64,000 bases of DNA from Oscillospiraceae bacterium (GCA_009777635.1 WRLK01000008.1:1-64000), one strand, 5' to 3'; shown: positions 7,403 to 16,373, numbered from the stretch's first letter. Notes: generated by a model not told the origin, from the letters alone. Numbers and translations are program-made.

Positions 7403-8914
7403 TTGCAAGAGGCGATGAAACAAATGAAAAAACGGATACTTATCTCAATATTTTTAATGGTTGTGACACTGTTCGCAGCGTATCCGGCTGTGTTTGCCAC
7501 AGATGACGGCGAAGTTGAGATGAAAGAAAGCGATCCGCGCTATACGGAGTTTTACGGCAAAATAATCGGCACAATTCTGGGCGGGATTTCTGAAACCTTA
7601 ATCCCTAATATTTTTAATGGGGTTGTGGTTTACTACAGCAATCCGACCGCTGCGATTGAAGATATACGCAGGGGCAGGATAGACGGGTTTATGCACGACC
7701 TGACGATTCTGGAAAATATAGTGACAGCGCCCGGCAATGAGGATTTGGAGATTGTGGAGGTTCCCGCTGAAATCTTTATTGCGCCCATAGGCGCGGTGTC
7801 GAATGATCTTAAGCTGATCGGCCGTTTCAACGCCTTTTTATCGGACATTGAAATAGACGGAACATTGAAAGATATGCAAGACCGCTGGATGTTTGCTTCC
7901 CCGGGGTTTGAGCCGTCCATGGCCGACCTTTGGCTGACCGGCGAAAACGGGGTCTTACGGGTGGCGACGACGACACAGAGAGGCTTGGATGTCGAGCTTG
8001 TCTTGCTTTTCGCAAAACGCGAGGGCTTGCTTGTAGAGTTTACAGAAGTTGATTTTACCGCGTTGATTCCCCATGTTTTAAGCGGACATGCCGATATGGC
8101 GATTGCAAACATCTCTATAACGGAGGAACGCAAGGAAAGCATTTCGTTTACTTATCCTTTATACTACGACCAATATGGAATCCTTACATTAAAACTGGAT
8201 GCGGCCGGTAACGCTGCAAGGCGGGAAGCCGGACTGTTTGAACGGCTGAAAATTGCAGTGGAGCGCAACCTTCTCATTGACGGCCGCTGGAAAATAATTG
8301 CAAACGGCCTGGGCGTGACGATGGTAATCGCGCTTTCGGCGCAGGCGCTCGGCACAATTTTCGGGTGTTTTCTGTGTTTTATGCTGATACGCGGCAACAA
8401 ATTCGCGGTATGGCTTGTAAACTGTTATTGCGGCATGATTTATGGCACGCCCAGGGTTGTGCTGTTGCTGGTTACATACTATATTATTTTCAGCGATATG
8501 GACGTGTCGAATATCCTTGTGGCGATTTTGGCGTTTACGATGATGTGCGCCGCGGAGGTCGGACAAAAATTGAAAAGCGCAATTGATACCGTGGCCCGTG
8601 TGGAAATTGAAGCGGCGAGGAGCTTGGGGTTCACCGCATTCGGGGCGTTTACGATGGTTACGCTGCCACAGGCTGTGCGCCGGGTTTTGTCGGGGTATTC
8701 CAATGATTTTGTCAAGCTGGTGAAGGCTACGGCGATTGTAGGCTACATCGCCATTGTGGATTTGGCACGCGCGGGTGACATTATCCGCGGGCGCACATAT
8801 GACGCGTATTTTCCAATCCTGTTTGTCGCCCTGATTTATTTAACGTTTACAACAATATTGGCAAAGCTGATTAAGTATACGGTGAATAAGATCAACAGAG
8901 GTGTAATGCCATGA
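7403..8914 (+). CDS. Amino-acid ABC transporter: substrate-binding domain fused to permease, lobes in swapped order
   Basis: About 500 residues. A signal or anchor helix (KKRILISIFLMVVTLFAAYP) leads into two halves of a type-3 solute-binding fold. Residues about 45-170 look like the C-terminal lobe (IEDIRRGRIDGFMHDLTI, then GTLKDMQDRWM). Residues about 185-285 look like the N-terminal lobe (LRVATT, ALIPHVLSGHADMAIANI, ITEERKESISFTYPLYY). A HisM/GlnP-like permease follows from about 300, with five hydrophobic segments and the EAARSLGFTAFGAF ATPase-coupling loop. Start is uncertain: TTG 7403 has AGGGA upstream, while ATG 7415 and ATG 7424 are alternatives. It overlaps the ATPase gene by four bases. 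Uptake of a polar amino acid is the likely role. Confidence 0.85.
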   Translation: MQEAMKQMKKRILISIFLMVVTLFAAYPAVFATDDGEVEMKESDPRYTEFYGKIIGTILGGISETLIPNIFNGVVVYYSNPTAAIEDIRRGRIDGFMHDLTILENIVTAPGNEDLEIVEVPAEIFIAPIGAVSNDLKLIGRFNAFLSDIEIDGTLKDMQDRWMFASPGFEPSMADLWLTGENGVLRVATTTQRGLDVELVLLFAKREGLLVEFTEVDFTALIPHVLSGHADMAIANISITEERKESISFTYPLYYDQYGILTLKLDAAGNAARREAGLFERLKIAVERNLLIDGRWKIIANGLGVTMVIALSAQALGTIFGCFLCFMLIRGNKFAVWLVNCYCGMIYGTPRVVLLLVTYYIIFSDMDVSNILVAILAFTMMCAAEVGQKLKSAIDTVARVEIEAARSLGFTAFGAFTMVTLPQAVRRVLSGYSNDFVKLVKATAIVGYIAIVDLARAGDIIRGRTYDAYFPILFVALIYLTFTTILAKLIKYTVNKINRGVMP

Positions 8915-9984
8915 GCTTGATTTCCATAAGAAACCTTGAAAAGCATTACGGCGGCAACGTGATATTAAAAGATGTGAACGCAGATATAAAAAAAGGGGAA
9001 ATCATCTCCATTATCGGCTCGTCAGGGGTAGGGAAAAGCACATTTCTGCGGGCGCTTAACTTCCTTGACCCGCCTACCGGCGGCGAGGTGTTTTTTGGCG
9101 GCGAAAAGCTGACGAAGCAAAATATCGACGCCATGCGTCACAGGCTGGGCATGGTGTTTCAAGATTTCGGATTGTTCAGCCATATGACCGTATTGGACAA
9201 TCTGATAAAACCACAAGTCAAGCTGCTCAAAATCCCGGCAAAAGAAGCGGAGCTAAAAGCGCGTGCACTTTTAAAAACCGTTTGGCTAAGCGACCGGGCG
9301 CGATACTACCCGCACCAGCTTTCAGGCGGGCAAAAACAGCGCGTGGCGATTGCCCGCTGCCTTGCCATGTCACCTGAGGTAATCTTGTTCGACGAACCCA
9401 CAAATGCCCTTGACCCGGGCATGACCAGCGAGGTTATGGCTGTAATCCGAAATCTTGCAAAGTCTGGCATTACGATGCTCATCGTCACGCATGAAATGGA
9501 TTTTGCCCGCGACATGTCAAGCCGCGTGTTTTATTTGGATGAAAAGGGGATTTATGAAGACGGCAGCCCCGAACAAATTTTCGACAAGCCGCAAAAACCG
9601 AAAACCCGGGCGTTTATTTATAATTTCCAATCCTTTCACTACAACGTGCCGGGACATGATTTTGATTTTGCGGAATTGTTGAACAAAGTCGAAGACTTTT
9701 GCTATCGCCACGCAATTGACAAAAAAATAGGGAACAGGCTGCAGCTTCTGGCGGAAGAGCTAATCCTAAATATCATAACCCCAAACTACGGAGCTTGTTC
9801 GCTTGCCGTCAGCTTTTCGGGGAAGCTAAGGGCATATGAGCTGTCGGTGACATACGGCGGTGAAAAATCCAACGCGCTGGCATATACAGAGGATGAGATT
9901 GCCGCGTCAATTGTGAGAGAGAGCGCAAAAACATTGCAGCATACATATACCGACAACAAAAACTGCATAACGGCAACGATATAG
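8911..9984 (+). CDS. Amino-acid ABC transporter ATPase with an extra C-terminal histidine-kinase-like ATPase fold
   Basis: A 357-residue protein, about 110 longer than usual GlnQ-type ATPases. Residues 1-240 are a complete ABC domain: Walker A GSSGVGKST (about 36-44), Q-loop VFQDFG, signature LSGGQKQR, Walker B VILFDEP and switch VTHEM. Residues about 250-357 are not ABC: LLAEELILNII looks like the N-box of anti-sigma/RsbW-type HATPase domains, and the end (NKNCITATI) fits the last strand of that fold. The DxGxG box expected next is replaced by YGGEKSN, so ATP binding there is doubtful. ATGA overlap with the permease gene indicates translational coupling. The added domain may sense or regulate, but this is inference. 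Confidence 0.87.
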   Translation: MSLISIRNLEKHYGGNVILKDVNADIKKGEIISIIGSSGVGKSTFLRALNFLDPPTGGEVFFGGEKLTKQNIDAMRHRLGMVFQDFGLFSHMTVLDNLIKPQVKLLKIPAKEAELKARALLKTVWLSDRARYYPHQLSGGQKQRVAIARCLAMSPEVILFDEPTNALDPGMTSEVMAVIRNLAKSGITMLIVTHEMDFARDMSSRVFYLDEKGIYEDGSPEQIFDKPQKPKTRAFIYNFQSFHYNVPGHDFDFAELLNKVEDFCYRHAIDKKIGNRLQLLAEELILNIITPNYGACSLAVSFSGKLRAYELSVTYGGEKSNALAYTEDEIAASIVRESAKTLQHTYTDNKNCITATI

Positions 9985-10020
9985 GCATGGCTTGCATCAA
10001 ACGCCGGATTGTGGATGAGG

Positions 10021-10050
10021 AAACGGCATGACCACAAAATCATGCCGTTT
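10021..10050. terminator. Hairpin after the ABC transporter operon
   Basis: AAACGGCATGA (10021-10031) pairs perfectly with TCATGCCGTTT (10040-10050) around an eight-base loop. It lies 37 bases after the ABC gene and between convergent genes, with A and T runs at the stem ends, so it may act in both directions. Confidence 0.7.
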
Positions 10051-10122
10051 CTGAGAAAGAATACCTTATTGTTTTATGCAATCCGGTCATTTAGGGGCGC
10101 GTCTTTTCGCTGTGCCAATCGG

Positions 10123-10641
10123 TTACCTTGGCCTTTCGCCGATGTAGATTGTGACCGGCATCCGGTCGCTCTGTACCGTTTGAAAATCATTCGGCGACAG
10201 CGCCGCGACGTTCGCGGTGGCTTCGTATACGCCGTCGGGCAGCCTTTGACCGTCAAGGCTTAGCTTGTCGTAGTCAATGGCGGCGCCCGGCTCGAGCGCG
10301 CCTGTGTAGTAAAGCGAGCGCATCGTCTCGTTATCTACGATGTCGACGCTCAAATAGTATGTGTTGCCGTCCGGGTTTTCAACAAGTACGTTGCCCTGTT
10401 CGGTGGACGACGGGAAATATATCCTGCCGTTAAAGGTATACGGGAAATCGCTGCCGCCTGAAATCTCGTCGCCGGATGCGGGCGACGCGCTGCCGGACGA
10501 CGGCTCGCCGGCGCTGCCCTCGTCTATTACCGCCATATCGCGAAACGCGGTCAGCCGAAGCGTAAGGACAACCAGCGTAATGCCCAGAATCGCATAGCAA
10601 AACGCGCGGGTTATACGCTTTGTGTTGGAATAAAGCCCCAT
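10123..10641 (-). CDS. Membrane-anchored extracellular protein of unknown function
   Basis: A 172-residue protein with one N-terminal transmembrane helix (about residues 13-30, CYAILGITLVVLTL), a low-complexity Ser/Gly/Pro/Glu linker (about 40-65) and a C-terminal beta-rich domain of about 100 residues with YTFNGRIYFPSS and PDGVYEATANV. The arrangement suggests a small domain displayed outside the membrane. No enzymatic motif is seen and I do not recognise the family. AAGGGGG precedes the ATG. It reads in the same direction as thrS, starting 56 bases after the thrS stop codon, so read-through from thrS is possible. Confidence 0.75.
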   Translation of the reverse strand: MGLYSNTKRITRAFCYAILGITLVVLTLRLTAFRDMAVIDEGSAGEPSSGSASPASGDEISGGSDFPYTFNGRIYFPSSTEQGNVLVENPDGNTYYLSVDIVDNETMRSLYYTGALEPGAAIDYDKLSLDGQRLPDGVYEATANVAALSPNDFQTVQSDRMPVTIYIGERPR

Positions 10642-10696
10642 CGAAGACCCCCTTATATCCTATACACCTATATCATATCACGCTAAGGCGGCATGT

Positions 10697-12628
10697 TCAA
10701 GCTTTTGAATCGATTTCCTTTCTTGCCATGTCAATAAAGCCGGAAATTTTCATCGCGCCGGTGTCGCCGCCCTTTCTGGAACGCACCGCAACCTCGCCGT
10801 TTTCAATCTCGCGGTCCCCGATTATGAGCATGTACGGAACCTTTTCAAGCTGACCCGCGCGGATGCGAAAGCCGATCTTTTCGTTGCGGTTGTCAATCTC
10901 GGCGCGGATGCCGTTTGCTTTGAGCTGCCTTAATACCTCCTGCGAATAGTCAAGCTGGCTGTCGCCTATCGGCATGACAAGCACCTGCGTCGGCGAAAGC
11001 CACATGGGAAGCGCCCCCGCGTATTTTTCAAGCAGCAGCGCGATCGTGCGCTCATAGCAGCCGATCGACGTGCGGTGGATGATATACGGGTGTTTTTTCG
11101 TGTTGTCGCTGTCCACGTACACCATGCCGAACTGCTCGGCCAAAAACGGGTCGATCTGCACGGTGATGAGCGTGTCCTCCTTGCCGTGGACGTTCTTAAT
11201 CTGGACGTCCAGCTTCGGCCCGTAAAACGCAGCCTCGCCGTCGGCTTCGACATAGCTGAGACCAAGATGGTCGAGGATAACCCTCATCTTGTTCTGGCAA
11301 TCCTCCCAGACCTCCGCGTTGTCGATGTATTTTTCGCGGTTATCGGGATCCCATTTCGAGAAGCGGTATGTGAGGTCCTCTAAAAGCCCCAAATCGCCCA
11401 TCATCTCCTGGATCAGCGACACAACGCCGTCGAACTCGGCTTCAAGCTGCTGCGGCGTGACGACAAGGTGCGCCTCCGAGATTGTGAATTGCCGCACGCG
11501 GATGAGCCCGTGCATCTCGCCGGACGATTCGTTGCGGAACAACGTCGACGTCTCGCCGTACCTGATCGGCAAATCCTTGTATGAGTGAAGCTCCGTGTTG
11601 TAAATGCTGTACTGGAACGGACACGTCATCGGCCTGAGCGCGAAGACTTCCTTGTCTTTTTCCGGATCGCCCATGACAAACATGCCGTCGCGGTAATGCT
11701 CCCAGTGCCCCGATATTTTATAAAGCTCGCTCTTTGCCATGTATGGAGTCTTCGTAAGCAGATATCCGCGCTGTTCTTCAGTGTCCTCGACATAGCGGGT
11801 AAGAATCTGGAAGAGCTTCGCGCCTTTCGGCATGAAAAGCGGCAGCCCCTGACCGATCACATCGGAGGTCGTGAAGTATTTAAGCTGCCGGCCTATCAGG
11901 TTGTGGTCGCGTTTTTTTGCTTCCTCCACGGCTTCGAGGTGCGCCGCAAGCTCCGCCGCTTTCGGAAACGCCGTGCCGTAAACGCGGCAGAGCATCTTGT
12001 TCTTTTCATTGCCGCGCCAGTACGCGCCCGTCGCCGACGTCAATTTAAACGCTTTGACTCCGGCTGTGCTTAAAAGATGGGGACCGGCGCAAAGGTCGGT
12101 GAATTCCCCCATTTTGTAAAAGCTTAAGTCTTCGCCCGCCGCCGCGTGCTCGCGCATCAGCTCAAGCTTATACGGCTCGCCGGAAAGCAATTCTTCGGTT
12201 TCGTCCGCGGAAACCGCAAACCGCTCAATTTGAAGCGATTCCTTTACGATTTTCGCCATTTCCTTTTCGATTAATACAAGCTCGTCGGGCGTAAAGGGAT
12301 TTTCCACGTCAAAGTCGTAGTAAAAACCGTTATCAATCGATGGGCCGATTGCAAGCTTTGCATCAGGGTACAGCCTTTTGACCGCGCACGCCAGGATATG
12401 GCTTGCCGTATGCCAAAACGTATGCTTTCCCCCATCGTCTGAAAACGTGAGGACCTGAAGCTCGCAGTCCTCTGTGAGCGCATCGCGCAAATCCTTTTGC
12501 CCGCCGTTAACATTCGCGCAGCACGACGCTTTAAAAAGACCCTCGCCCAAGCTTTTACAGACGTCGGCAATGGTACTGCCTGTCCGGAATTCTTTTACAA
12601 TTCCGCCTTTTAATGTAAGTTTTATCAT
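10697..12628 (-). CDS. thrS: Threonyl-tRNA synthetase
   Basis: A 643-residue class II synthetase that charges tRNA-Thr. Order: TGS domain (1-60), editing domain with HTASHILACAVKRLYP (HxxxH near 70) and the CAGPHL motif, catalytic core with RPMTCPFQY (zinc cysteine), FRNESSGEMHG (motif 2), RVRQFTISEAHLV (zinc histidine) and IHRTSIGCYER (motif 3), then the anticodon-binding domain. The TISEAHLVV wording is the clostridial subtype and not a defect. GAAAGAGG precedes the ATG. A sigma-A type promoter lies only about 50 bases upstream, so there is no room for a T-box leader, which is unusual for thrS in Bacillota. Confidence 0.98.
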   Translation of the reverse strand: MIKLTLKGGIVKEFRTGSTIADVCKSLGEGLFKASCCANVNGGQKDLRDALTEDCELQVLTFSDDGGKHTFWHTASHILACAVKRLYPDAKLAIGPSIDNGFYYDFDVENPFTPDELVLIEKEMAKIVKESLQIERFAVSADETEELLSGEPYKLELMREHAAAGEDLSFYKMGEFTDLCAGPHLLSTAGVKAFKLTSATGAYWRGNEKNKMLCRVYGTAFPKAAELAAHLEAVEEAKKRDHNLIGRQLKYFTTSDVIGQGLPLFMPKGAKLFQILTRYVEDTEEQRGYLLTKTPYMAKSELYKISGHWEHYRDGMFVMGDPEKDKEVFALRPMTCPFQYSIYNTELHSYKDLPIRYGETSTLFRNESSGEMHGLIRVRQFTISEAHLVVTPQQLEAEFDGVVSLIQEMMGDLGLLEDLTYRFSKWDPDNREKYIDNAEVWEDCQNKMRVILDHLGLSYVEADGEAAFYGPKLDVQIKNVHGKEDTLITVQIDPFLAEQFGMVYVDSDNTKKHPYIIHRTSIGCYERTIALLLEKYAGALPMWLSPTQVLVMPIGDSQLDYSQEVLRQLKANGIRAEIDNRNEKIGFRIRAGQLEKVPYMLIIGDREIENGEVAVRSRKGGDTGAMKISGFIDMARKEIDSKA

Positions 12629-12675
12629 TTATCACAAGCCTCTTTCTATTGGCAAAGTTTAGTGGGTGGTGCAAT

Positions 12676-12704
12676 CTTATAAATATTTATCTAAGCAATT
12701 GTAA
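12676..12704 (-). promoter_or_regulatory. Promoter for thrS
   Basis: On the minus strand TTACAA (12704-12699) and TATAAG (12681-12676) are separated by exactly 17 bases. The predicted start is about 40 bases before the thrS ATG. This leaves a very short leader with no antiterminator structure. Confidence 0.65.
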
Positions 12705-12790
12705 CACCGTTTTTTCGCAAAATCAAGCGGCAAATCGATTAAATTGCTGCGCTGTGGCGCATAATTCTTCAAAATTGTTAAAAATTTGGC

Positions 12791-12819
12791 TTGACAAGCG
12801 GTGCTGCTCATACTAAAAT
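12791..12819 (+). promoter_or_regulatory. Consensus sigma-A promoter for rny
   Basis: TTGACA (12791-12796), a 17-bp spacer and TAAAAT (12814-12819), 77 bases before the rny ATG. It is divergent from the thrS promoter, with about 86 bases between the two -35 boxes. Confidence 0.85.
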
Positions 12820-12838
12820 AGAACATGTATATCATTGT

Positions 12839-12861
12839 AACTATTTTGTTACAAAATAGTT
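12839..12861 (+). repeat. Inverted repeat in the rny leader
   Basis: A perfect ten-base inverted repeat (12839-12848 with 12852-12861; arm AACTATTTTG) with a three-base centre, about 13-35 bases after the predicted rny transcription start. There is no T-run after it, so it is more likely an operator or a 5' stem-loop than a terminator. Confidence 0.6.
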
Positions 12862-12895
12862 CTTTGACAATTAAATATAGATAGGAGGTTCCCTG

Positions 12896-14452
12896 ATGTT
12901 GGCACACGTTATCCCTGTGCTTATTCCCGTTGGACTTGCATTTGTTGTTGGAGCTATCGCCTTTTTTTTAGGTGTTCAATATAGAAAAAAAGTCGCGGAA
13001 GCGGAGCTTGGTTCCGCCGAAGAAGAAGCCAAACGAATCGTAAGCGATGCAATCAAAAATGCGGAAAGTAAAAAGAAAGAAGCCTTGGTTGAGGCAAAAG
13101 ATGAAATCCACAAAATGAGAACCGACGCCGAGCGCGAGCTAAAGGAGCGCCGAAGCGAGGTGCAGCGCATGGAGCGCCGCGCACAGCAAAAAGAAGAAAG
13201 CTTAGATAAAAAATCCGATAAAATCGAGAGGAAAGAAGAGGACCTGCAAAACAAGATCGCCGACGCCGAGCGTCGCCTTGAAGAAGCCGAAACGGTAAAG
13301 CGTCACCAGTTTGAGATGCTTGAGAAAATCTCCGGTTACTCGGCCGATCAGGCAAAAGAGCATTTGTTAGGCAACCTTGAAAAAGAGCTTTTGCACGATA
13401 AAGCCGTGCGGATTGCGGCGATTAACGCAAGAACTCAGGAAGAATCGGACGTTAACGCAAGAGATATTATTTCACAGGCAATACAGCGCTGCGCGTCGGA
13501 GCATGTGGCTGAAGTCACGGTTTCCGTAGTCCCGCTGCCCACCGATGAGATGAAGGGCCGCATAATCGGCCGCGAGGGGCGCAATATACGAACGCTTGAG
13601 ACCTTAACGGGCGTTGATTTGATTATAGACGACACGCCCGAAGCCATTACGCTTTCAAGCCACGATCCCGTAAAGCGCGAGGTTGCGCGGATAGCCCTTG
13701 AAAAGCTGATCCAGGACGGCCGGATTCATCCTTCGAGAATTGAGGAAATGGTTGAAAAGGCGAAAAAGGAAGTCGAAGCGAAAATCAAGCAGGACGGTGA
13801 GCGCGCCGTTATCGAAACAGGCGTACACGGCATACACTCCGAGCTTGTAAGGCTTTTAGGGCGTATGCGTTACAGAACAAGCTACGGCCAGAACGTGCTT
13901 GACCACTCGATAGAGGTTGCGAATCTGGCGGGCGTTATGGCCGCCGAAATTGGCGCCGACGTTATACTCGCGAAGCGCGCGGGTCTCTTGCACGACATAG
14001 GCAAGGCGCTCACTCATAAAATGGAGGGCTCCCACGTTCAGATCGGCGTGGACATCGCTAAAAAACACAAGGAAAACAGCGACGTCATACACGCGATTGA
14101 AGCCCACCACGGCGACATTGAGGCGAAAACCGTCGTCGCGTGCCTTGTGCAGGCCGCCGACGCCATCTCCGCCGCAAGGCCGGGAGCCAGGCGCGAAAAC
14201 ATTGAAAACTACATCAAAAGACTTGAAAAGCTCGAGGAAATCACAAATTCGTTCGAGGGCGTAGAGAAATCCTTCGCCATTCAGGCGGGGCGTGAAATCC
14301 GCGTACTGATACGGCCCGACGTTATCAGCGACGACCAGCTTGTCATAACGGCCCGTGATATATGCAAAAAAATCGAGGCCGACCTTGAATACCCGGGACA
14401 GATCAAAGTTCATTGCATACGCGAAAACCGCGCTATAGAATACGCGAAATGA
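12896..14452 (+). CDS. rny: Ribonuclease Y
   Basis: A 518-residue membrane-anchored endoribonuclease that starts mRNA decay in many Bacillota. Order: N-terminal transmembrane helix (about 4-25), a long charged coiled coil rich in Glu/Lys/Arg (about 30-165), a KH domain with [15 protein letters not shown] (about 222-236), and an HD domain with [11 protein letters not shown] (about 363-373) followed by the C-terminal part. All key elements are present and length is typical. AGGAGG lies seven bases before the ATG. It is driven by the consensus promoter at 12791 and ended by the hairpin at 14457. Confidence 0.97.
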   Translation: MLAHVIPVLIPVGLAFVVGAIAFFLGVQYRKKVAEAELGSAEEEAKRIVSDAIKNAESKKKEALVEAKDEIHKMRTDAERELKERRSEVQRMERRAQQKEESLDKKSDKIERKEEDLQNKIADAERRLEEAETVKRHQFEMLEKISGYSADQAKEHLLGNLEKELLHDKAVRIAAINARTQEESDVNARDIISQAIQRCASEHVAEVTVSVVPLPTDEMKGRIIGREGRNIRTLETLTGVDLIIDDTPEAITLSSHDPVKREVARIALEKLIQDGRIHPSRIEEMVEKAKKEVEAKIKQDGERAVIETGVHGIHSELVRLLGRMRYRTSYGQNVLDHSIEVANLAGVMAAEIGADVILAKRAGLLHDIGKALTHKMEGSHVQIGVDIAKKHKENSDVIHAIEAHHGDIEAKTVVACLVQAADAISAARPGARRENIENYIKRLEKLEEITNSFEGVEKSFAIQAGREIRVLIRPDVISDDQLVITARDICKKIEADLEYPGQIKVHCIRENRAIEYAK

Positions 14453-14456
14453 TTTT

Positions 14457-14493
14457 AAACGCTTATAGGCGAAGCATACGCTTATAAGCGTTT
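14457..14493 (+). terminator. Hairpin after rny
   Basis: AAACGCTTATA (14457-14467) pairs perfectly with TATAAGCGTTT (14483-14493) across a 15-base loop, followed by AACTGTTTTCC. It begins four bases after the rny stop codon. Confidence 0.75.
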
Positions 14494-14502
14494 AACTGTT
14501 TT

Positions 14503-14544
14503 CCTCCCCCTGCATATAATGATGTATCGTCATAGCAGGGGAGG
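14503..14544 (+). promoter_or_regulatory. Inverted repeat enclosing a CATATAAT box before the metallophosphoesterase gene
   Basis: CCTCCCC(C)TGC (14503-14513) and GCAGGGGAGG (14535-14544) are complementary apart from one extra C. The box CATATAAT (14513-14520) sits at the inner edge of the left arm, 44 bases before the ATG, and the right arm contains the ribosome site GGGGAGG. The CATATAAT word resembles -10 boxes of sporulation sigma factors E and K; no firm -35 partner was found. Confidence 0.4.
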
Positions 14545-14556
14545 TCGCCGTTTTCT

Positions 14557-15477
14557 ATGCGTGAGTACCGTAAAATCGAAAATGTCTTTAAGTCTTCAGC
14601 GCAAATAGATATTACAGGCAGTGCAAAGCTTGTATTTTTCAGCGACTGCCATCGCGGGCAAGGGGACAACATCGACAGCTTTTCGAAAAATCACAACGCG
14701 TACATTGCGGCGCTGCGCCACTATTACAGCAAGGGCTTTACTTATTTCGAGCTTGGCGACGGCGACGAGCTTTGGGAAAACCGCGAGTTTAAGCCGATTG
14801 CCGACACATATTCCGGCGTGTTTAAGGAGCTGATGCGGTTTCACCAAAAGGGCAGGCTTTTCATGCTATACGGCAACCACGACCATGTGAAGAAGAACAA
14901 AAAATGGGCGCGGCAAAACCTGTTCAGCTACTATAACGAGCGCGAAGGGCGCGCAGTTCCGATGTTTCCCGGTATTACGATATACGAGGGGATCGTGTTA
15001 AGGCATCTGGAAAGCGGCGGGAAAATCCTTCTCATACACGGGCATCAGGCGGATTTTTTCAACTACACCCTTGCGCCTTTAGCGAAATTTCTTGTCCGAT
15101 ACGTATGGCGCCCGCTTGAGGCCGTCGGGATAAAGGACCCCACCAGCACGTCGGAGAACCGCTCAAAGAAACGCATGCTTGAGCGGATTTTATCAAGCTG
15201 GTCAAAAAAAGAAAGCGTTATGCTGATAGCCGGGCACTCGCACCGGACCATGTTCCCAAAGCCGGGCGAGGCTCCATATTTTAACGACGGATGCTGCGTG
15301 CATCCGCGCCATGTCACGGCAATCGAGATTGCGTCGGGACTTATCACGCTTGTAAAGTGGAGCGTCGAAGCCCGCGCGGACGGCGTTTTGCATGTGCAGA
15401 GAAAGGAAATCGCAGGGCCGCACCAGTTGTCGGATTATTTTGTTTCGCGCACGGCTTTTGTGCCCGCTCAAAGCTAA
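14557..15477 (+). CDS. Calcineurin-like metallophosphoesterase
   Basis: A 306-residue phosphoesterase with the full metal-binding set: SDCHRG (near 31-36), GDGDELWE (near 67-74), YGNHDHVKK (near 107), IHGHQADF (near 160) and AGHSH (near 227). The GDGDE in place of the usual GDxxD and the large inserted region (LAPLAKFLVRYVWRP) resemble UDP-2,3-diacylglucosamine hydrolase-like enzymes, but substrate is unknown in a Gram-positive setting. The start is chosen from GGGGAGG 11 bases upstream. A lipid-kinase-like gene follows after 20 bases, so both probably act on lipids or envelope precursors in one operon. Confidence 0.87.
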   Translation: MREYRKIENVFKSSAQIDITGSAKLVFFSDCHRGQGDNIDSFSKNHNAYIAALRHYYSKGFTYFELGDGDELWENREFKPIADTYSGVFKELMRFHQKGRLFMLYGNHDHVKKNKKWARQNLFSYYNEREGRAVPMFPGITIYEGIVLRHLESGGKILLIHGHQADFFNYTLAPLAKFLVRYVWRPLEAVGIKDPTSTSENRSKKRMLERILSSWSKKESVMLIAGHSHRTMFPKPGEAPYFNDGCCVHPRHVTAIEIASGLITLVKWSVEARADGVLHVQRKEIAGPHQLSDYFVSRTAFVPAQS

Positions 15478-15497
15478 CGAAAGAAAAGGGAAAGCAA

Positions 15498-16373
15498 ATG
15501 CATGTTATCGCAAACCCACAGGCGCGGATGGGAAAGTCCGCTAAAATCACCGATATTGTAACGGACGAGCTTTTGAAAAGGGGAATACCGTATACGCTCG
15601 ATTACACTGAAGACGGCGCACACGCCGGCGGGCTTGCGGGGAAAGCCGTTTTATCCGGTGAGGATTTTATCCTGTGCATCGGAGGCGACGGCACCATTTC
15701 AAATATTCTGCCGGGGATTGTGGGAACAAACGCGGTGCTCGGAATCATCCCCGCCGGTACCGGCAACGACTTTGTGCGATACTTAGGGCTGCCGAGCGAC
15801 CCGGTGAAAGCGCTCGACATCGCTTTGGGCGGCGACGTTCAAAAGATAGACGCAGGAAAAGCGAACGAGCGGTATTTTATAAACGTTGCCGGCAGCGGCT
15901 TTGACGTTGCGGTTTTGCGGCATACCTTGCGGTACAAGGAAAAGTTTTCGGGTTTGCTTCCGTATGTGCTGGGCGTTTTAAGCGCCGTGTTCGGCTTTCG
16001 CCACATGAAAATAAAAATAGCGCATGAGGACAGGGTAATCCATCGGAACGCGCTTTTGTTTAACGTCTCAAACGGACGGTATTTCGGCGGGGGTATGCGC
16101 GTCGCGCCGACGGCGGACGCCTCCGACGGGTTTTTCGACGTGCAGTATGTCGACGCGATTCCCCGGTTTAAAATCCTGTTTGTGCTGTCGGCGTTCATCA
16201 GGGGAAAGCATACTGGCTGGCCCATCGTGCATGGTTTTAAGGCAACGGAGCTTACCGTTACGGCGTCGGACCGCTCCCTTCAGCTTGACGGCGAAATTTT
16301 TGAGGAGGAAACCGTGCATTACAAAATATTCCCGGGCGCTGTGAATATACGGGTGCCGGCGCACAAAAGCTGA
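15498..16373 (+). CDS. Diacylglycerol kinase family lipid kinase (copy 2)
   Basis: A 291-residue DAGK-family protein. IGGDGTIS (61-68) and PAGTGNDFVRYL (85-96) are the classic nucleotide-binding motifs and both are better conserved than in the copy at 5786. The C-terminal part includes YFGGGMRVAPTADASDG and LDGEIFEE. The frame is open far upstream through the previous gene, but AAGGGA seven bases before ATG 15498 gives the normal family start (MHVIANPQAR). It follows the metallophosphoesterase gene by 20 bases. The pair could interconvert a phospholipid or undecaprenyl-type lipid; this is inference. Confidence 0.9.
   Translation: MHVIANPQARMGKSAKITDIVTDELLKRGIPYTLDYTEDGAHAGGLAGKAVLSGEDFILCIGGDGTISNILPGIVGTNAVLGIIPAGTGNDFVRYLGLPSDPVKALDIALGGDVQKIDAGKANERYFINVAGSGFDVAVLRHTLRYKEKFSGLLPYVLGVLSAVFGFRHMKIKIAHEDRVIHRNALLFNVSNGRYFGGGMRVAPTADASDGFFDVQYVDAIPRFKILFVLSAFIRGKHTGWPIVHGFKATELTVTASDRSLQLDGEIFEEETVHYKIFPGAVNIRVPAHKS

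Noticed and set aside
12661..12675. GTGGGTGGTGC resembling a T-box core near thrS.
   Set aside because: It is on the plus strand, opposite to thrS, and no specifier stem or antiterminator could be seen.
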